This document shows positions 61,297-64,000 of a DNA stretch of 64,000 nucleotides, in pieces. The notes beneath the pieces were generated by a model that had not been told where the DNA came from, searched no databases, and saw only the letters and a program-made list of their open reading frames with translations. How positions within the stretch are numbered: the stretch's first letter is position 1; every line of letters starts with the position of its first letter. This DNA comes from Bacteroidales bacterium (GTDB taxonomy: Bacteria; Bacteroidota; Bacteroidia; Bacteroidales; UBA932), in NCBI GenBank assembly GCA_017452265.1, contig JAFTMS010000031.1, forward strand, positions 1 to 64,000. The letters are read 5' to 3'. Made by a program: the position numbers and the translations under genes.

Positions 61297-62232
61297 ATGA
61301 AAATCACCATATCAAACGAGTCTTTGAAGATGACCCTTCACGTTCCGGATGGTGCGAAGGGTTATTATCGTGGTACGCGTTTCGATTGGGCAGGCGTATT
61401 CGAAAGCATAGAATATCGCGGATGCAACTATGCGGAACCGTGGTTCGAGTCATATTCCCCGACCATGCACGATGCAGTCTGCGGCCCAGCCGAGGAATTC
61501 GGCCCGATAGGCTTCGATGAGGCTGCTCCCGGCGGAAGGTTCCTCAAGATTGGCGTCGGAATGCTGGAAAGAATGGATGACGGCCCGTATGACCGTTTCC
61601 GTCTGCATCCGATAGCGGAGGCAGGGGAGCGTACCGTCTCGCAGTCCGAGGATTCGGTCATATTCACACACAGGCTTGAATCACCGTCAGGCTACGGATA
61701 TGAATATTCAAAGGAAATACATATCACCGGAAAGGACAGCTTCCGCATAAGCCATTCACTCAAGAATATCGGTACGATCGGCCTCAGGACAGAAGTGTAC
61801 AATCATAATTTCTTCACTCTCGGCCTGCTGGAAACCGGCCCCGGACGTACATTGGACTTCCCTTTCAGTCCTGATGGAGACTGGAGGGCGGAGTATTCTG
61901 AAGTGGGGTTTTCCGATAAGGGAATACGCTTCACGAGGACGCTGCGTGAAGGCGAGTCGGTCTTCACGGGCAATCTTCATCAGGCCGCTCCTGCACCGTC
62001 AGGCTGCATCCCGGCCATCCTTGAGCCTGTGTGCAGTCCGAATGCCTTTGAGCTTTGCGAATCCGCAACCGGCAGGGGAGTCGTTGCTTCGTGCTCCGAG
62101 CCGATGACCAGAGCCGTCTTCTGGGCAAACCACCGCATCGCCTGCATCGAACCATATATCGACGTTTCCTTAGAACTGGGACATGAGTTCCGCTTTCATA
62201 TAGATTATAAATTGCTATCTTTGCAAGATTGA
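61297..62232 (+). CDS. Aldose 1-epimerase-like (galactose-mutarotase fold) protein
   Basis: A 311-residue cytoplasmic protein starting MKITISNESLK at 61,297. The galactose-mutarotase-like beta-sandwich is indicated by YYRGTRFDWAGVFESIEYRG near the N-terminus and TEVYNHNFFTLG with the conserved Asn-His. It has no signal peptide, so it should act on sugars after uptake, interconverting anomers or modified sugars. Its presence with GH3 and the isomerase-like protein fits downstream sugar processing. Confidence 0.78.
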   Translation: MKITISNESLKMTLHVPDGAKGYYRGTRFDWAGVFESIEYRGCNYAEPWFESYSPTMHDAVCGPAEEFGPIGFDEAAPGGRFLKIGVGMLERMDDGPYDRFRLHPIAEAGERTVSQSEDSVIFTHRLESPSGYGYEYSKEIHITGKDSFRISHSLKNIGTIGLRTEVYNHNFFTLGLLETGPGRTLDFPFSPDGDWRAEYSEVGFSDKGIRFTRTLREGESVFTGNLHQAAPAPSGCIPAILEPVCSPNAFELCESATGRGVVASCSEPMTRAVFWANHRIACIEPYIDVSLELGHEFRFHIDYKLLSLQD

Positions 62233-62274
62233 CCGGAATAATTGACGGTATGCCAATAATCAATTACTCAAGAT

Positions 62275-64000
62275 ATGAAAAGAACCATAACCTTATCAGC
62301 TGCGGCCCTTATCCTTGCCGCATGCGCCACACAGCCGAAATTCGACGGCCCGACCTATCTGAACCCGAACGCTCCAGTTGAGGACAGGGTTGAGGATGCT
62401 CTTTCACGCATGACCCTCGAAGAGAAGGTGGGCATGACTACAGCACAGTCCAAATTCAGTTCAAGAGGTGTTCCGCGTCTCGGTATCCCCGAAGTATGGC
62501 ATACGGACGGCCCTCACGGCATCCGTCCTGAAGTGCTTTGGGATGAATGGGACCAGGCAGGCTGGACAAACGACTCCTGTACGGCATTCCCGGCCCTGAT
62601 CAACCTCGCGGCGACATGGGACAAGGAGATGTCGCTTCTTTACGGAGACTGCATCGGCGAAGAGGCACGCTACCGCAAGAAGGACATCCTGCTCGGCCCT
62701 GGCGTGAACATCTGCCGCACGCCGCTGAACGGACGTAACTTCGAGTATATGGGCGAGGATCCGTATCTTGCAGGCCAGATGGTGGTTCCGTATGTAAAGG
62801 GAGTGCAGCAGAACGGTGTTGCTGCCTGCGTGAAGCACTATGCTGTGAACAATCAGGAGTTCCAGCGCACCCAGTCCAATTCAGTTGTGGACGACAGAAC
62901 CCTTTATGAGATATATCTTCCTGCGTTCAAGGCAGCCGTACAGGAAGGCGGCGCATGGGCGATCATGGGCTCGTACAACCTTTACAACGGCCAGTACAAC
63001 TGCCACAACGAGCGTCTTCTCTGCGATATCCTCAAAGGCGAATGGGGCTTTGACGGCGTTGTGGTGAGCGACTGGGGCGGATGCCGCGACAGCGAAGAGG
63101 CAGTGCGCAACGGCCTCGACATAGAGATGGGAACATGGACAAACGGTCTCCGTGGTGCTGCGAGCGACAGCTACCGTAACTACCATATGGCAGCACCGTA
63201 TCTCGAGGGCCTGAACAGCGGAAAGTACACAACAAAGGAGCTTGACGACAAGGTGCGCCGCATCCTCCGTACAATCTTCCGTACAAGCATGCGTCCTGAG
63301 CCGAACTATGGCCGTTTCGTCTGTCCTGAGCACTATCAGGCTGCCCGTGACATCGCTGCAGCCGGAGTGGTGCTTCTCAAGAATGAGGACAACGTGCTTC
63401 CTCTGGATGTTCCGCAGGGTGGAAAGATTCTGCTCGTGGGCGAGAACGCCGTGAAGAAGCTTGTCGTGGGCGGCGGTAGCTCGAACCTTAAGACGGCATA
63501 TGAAGTGAATCCGCTCGAGGGCCTTCAGAATGCATACGGCGACAATGCGGAAGTGGCATGGGTACGTGGATATGTAGGTGATACGTCAACGTCATACAAT
63601 CTGGTGGATACAGGTCAGGACCTCACCGATCACCGTTCTCCGAAAGAACTTATAGCAGAGGCGGTTGCAGCAGCAAAGGATGCTGATTACGTGATCTTCG
63701 TCGGCGGTCTGAACAAGAGCGCAAATCAGGACAACGAGGGAACTGACCGCTACAATACATTCCTTCCGTACGACCAGCAGGATGTCATCGAGGCGCTTGC
63801 ACAGGTGGCTGACAAGTTCATAGTCGTGAACATTTCCGGTTCTCCGGTGTCTATGCCGTGGGCCGACTGCGCCGATGCGATCGTACAGGGCTGGTATGGC
63901 GGAACGGAGTCCGGAAATGCCCTTGCAGACGTGCTCACAGGCAAGGTGAACCCTTCAGGAAGGCTTCCTTTCACGGTTCCGTACAAGTATGAGGACGGCC
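62275..64000 (+). CDS. GH3 beta-glycosidase lipoprotein (3' end beyond window)
   Basis: An open frame from ATG 62,275 to the window end, 575 codons, with no stop. The lipoprotein signal ends LAAC (Cys17). GH3 N-domain features are RMTLEEKVGM, WHTDGPHGIRP, ACVKHYAVNNQE and the nucleophile in GVVVSDWGG (Asp266); the start of the alpha/beta sandwich domain with VVLLKNEDNVLPL follows. GH3 enzymes act as beta-glucosidases, xylosidases or N-acetylglucosaminidases. The (KH(F/S)PG) NagZ signature is not seen, so it is the glucosidase/xylosidase-like branch. Confidence 0.92.
   Translation, partial: MKRTITLSAAALILAACATQPKFDGPTYLNPNAPVEDRVEDALSRMTLEEKVGMTTAQSKFSSRGVPRLGIPEVWHTDGPHGIRPEVLWDEWDQAGWTNDSCTAFPALINLAATWDKEMSLLYGDCIGEEARYRKKDILLGPGVNICRTPLNGRNFEYMGEDPYLAGQMVVPYVKGVQQNGVAACVKHYAVNNQEFQRTQSNSVVDDRTLYEIYLPAFKAAVQEGGAWAIMGSYNLYNGQYNCHNERLLCDILKGEWGFDGVVVSDWGGCRDSEEAVRNGLDIEMGTWTNGLRGAASDSYRNYHMAAPYLEGLNSGKYTTKELDDKVRRILRTIFRTSMRPEPNYGRFVCPEHYQAARDIAAAGVVLLKNEDNVLPLDVPQGGKILLVGENAVKKLVVGGGSSNLKTAYEVNPLEGLQNAYGDNAEVAWVRGYVGDTSTSYNLVDTGQDLTDHRSPKELIAEAVAAAKDADYVIFVGGLNKSANQDNEGTDRYNTFLPYDQQDVIEALAQVADKFIVVNISGSPVSMPWADCADAIVQGWYGGTESGNALADVLTGKVNPSGRLPFTVPYKYEDG

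Noticed and set aside
1-64000. tRNA, rRNA and CRISPR arrays
   Set aside because: Looked for by eye in all gaps; no cloverleaf, rRNA signature or regularly spaced repeats were seen.

Overview
This window reads as chromosomal DNA of a bacterium of the order Bacteroidales, probably a gut or animal-associated lineage. The evidence is a SusC/SusD pair inside a polysaccharide utilisation locus (PUL), lipoprotein-rich glycoside hydrolases, Bacteroidetes-type promoters (TTG, 19-21 bp, TAnnTTTG), a SUF-type Fe-S gene set, and the gene order coaX / outer-membrane protein / TPR protein / lptC / ppiD. The family or genus cannot be fixed from the sequence alone. No rRNA, tRNA or CRISPR array was seen.

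Region 1 (1-14,053) is housekeeping and mostly leftward: galK, a secreted exo/endonuclease-phosphatase family protein, ychF (rightward), a TlpA-like lipoprotein, then the envelope block coaX-OMP-TPR-lptC-ppiD, and mfd. The first 475 bp hold no gene but contain several hairpins.

Region 2 (14,054-29,749) starts with an AT-rich gap between divergent mfd and ruvB that carries a cluster of TCAACA-type 9-mers resembling DnaA boxes. It continues with ruvB, a C45-type Ntn hydrolase, frdA-frdB (with no cytochrome b subunit gene beside them), hflX, tonB, ybeY, mnmG, ruvA, sufS-sufE-sufT-like, folK and glyS. Three near-identical GTTCCACGTGGAAC-type palindromes, strongly resembling ParB-binding parS sites, lie within 2.8 kb inside and beside mnmG and in sufS. 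Together with mnmG and the DnaA-box-like cluster they suggest that the window lies close to the chromosome origin.

Region 3 (29,750-34,479) holds a GH89 alpha-N-acetylglucosaminidase and a second exo/endonuclease-phosphatase lipoprotein translationally coupled behind glyS. They are followed by accessory DNA: the C-terminal remnant of a PD-(D/E)XK nuclease/transposase-type protein and an AT-richer two-gene restriction-modification system (HNH endonuclease plus D12-class adenine methylase).

Region 4 (34,606-64,000) is glycan metabolism. A long leftward operon runs in transcription order MFS transporter, fucose/arabinose-isomerase-like protein, phosphomannose-isomerase-like cupin protein, ROK kinase, SusC, SusD, DUF1735 surface lipoprotein, two DUF4855 proteins (one fused to a DUF6259-like enzyme domain), GH20 hexosaminidase, and a GntR-family regulator with a sugar-binding-like domain. 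Divergently, a rightward set encodes a NAGPA-type phosphodiester glycosidase, a GH127-like enzyme, an aldose-1-epimerase-like protein and a GH3 enzyme cut by the window end. A paired CACCACA element sits just downstream of the -7 box both at the MFS promoter and 23 kb away at the promoter of a lone lipoprotein (34,694) that is a paralogue of the PUL's DUF1735 protein, so the two loci look like one regulon. The enzymes point to N-acetylhexosamine-containing glycans, possibly phosphodiester-linked GlcNAc, but the substrate is inference.
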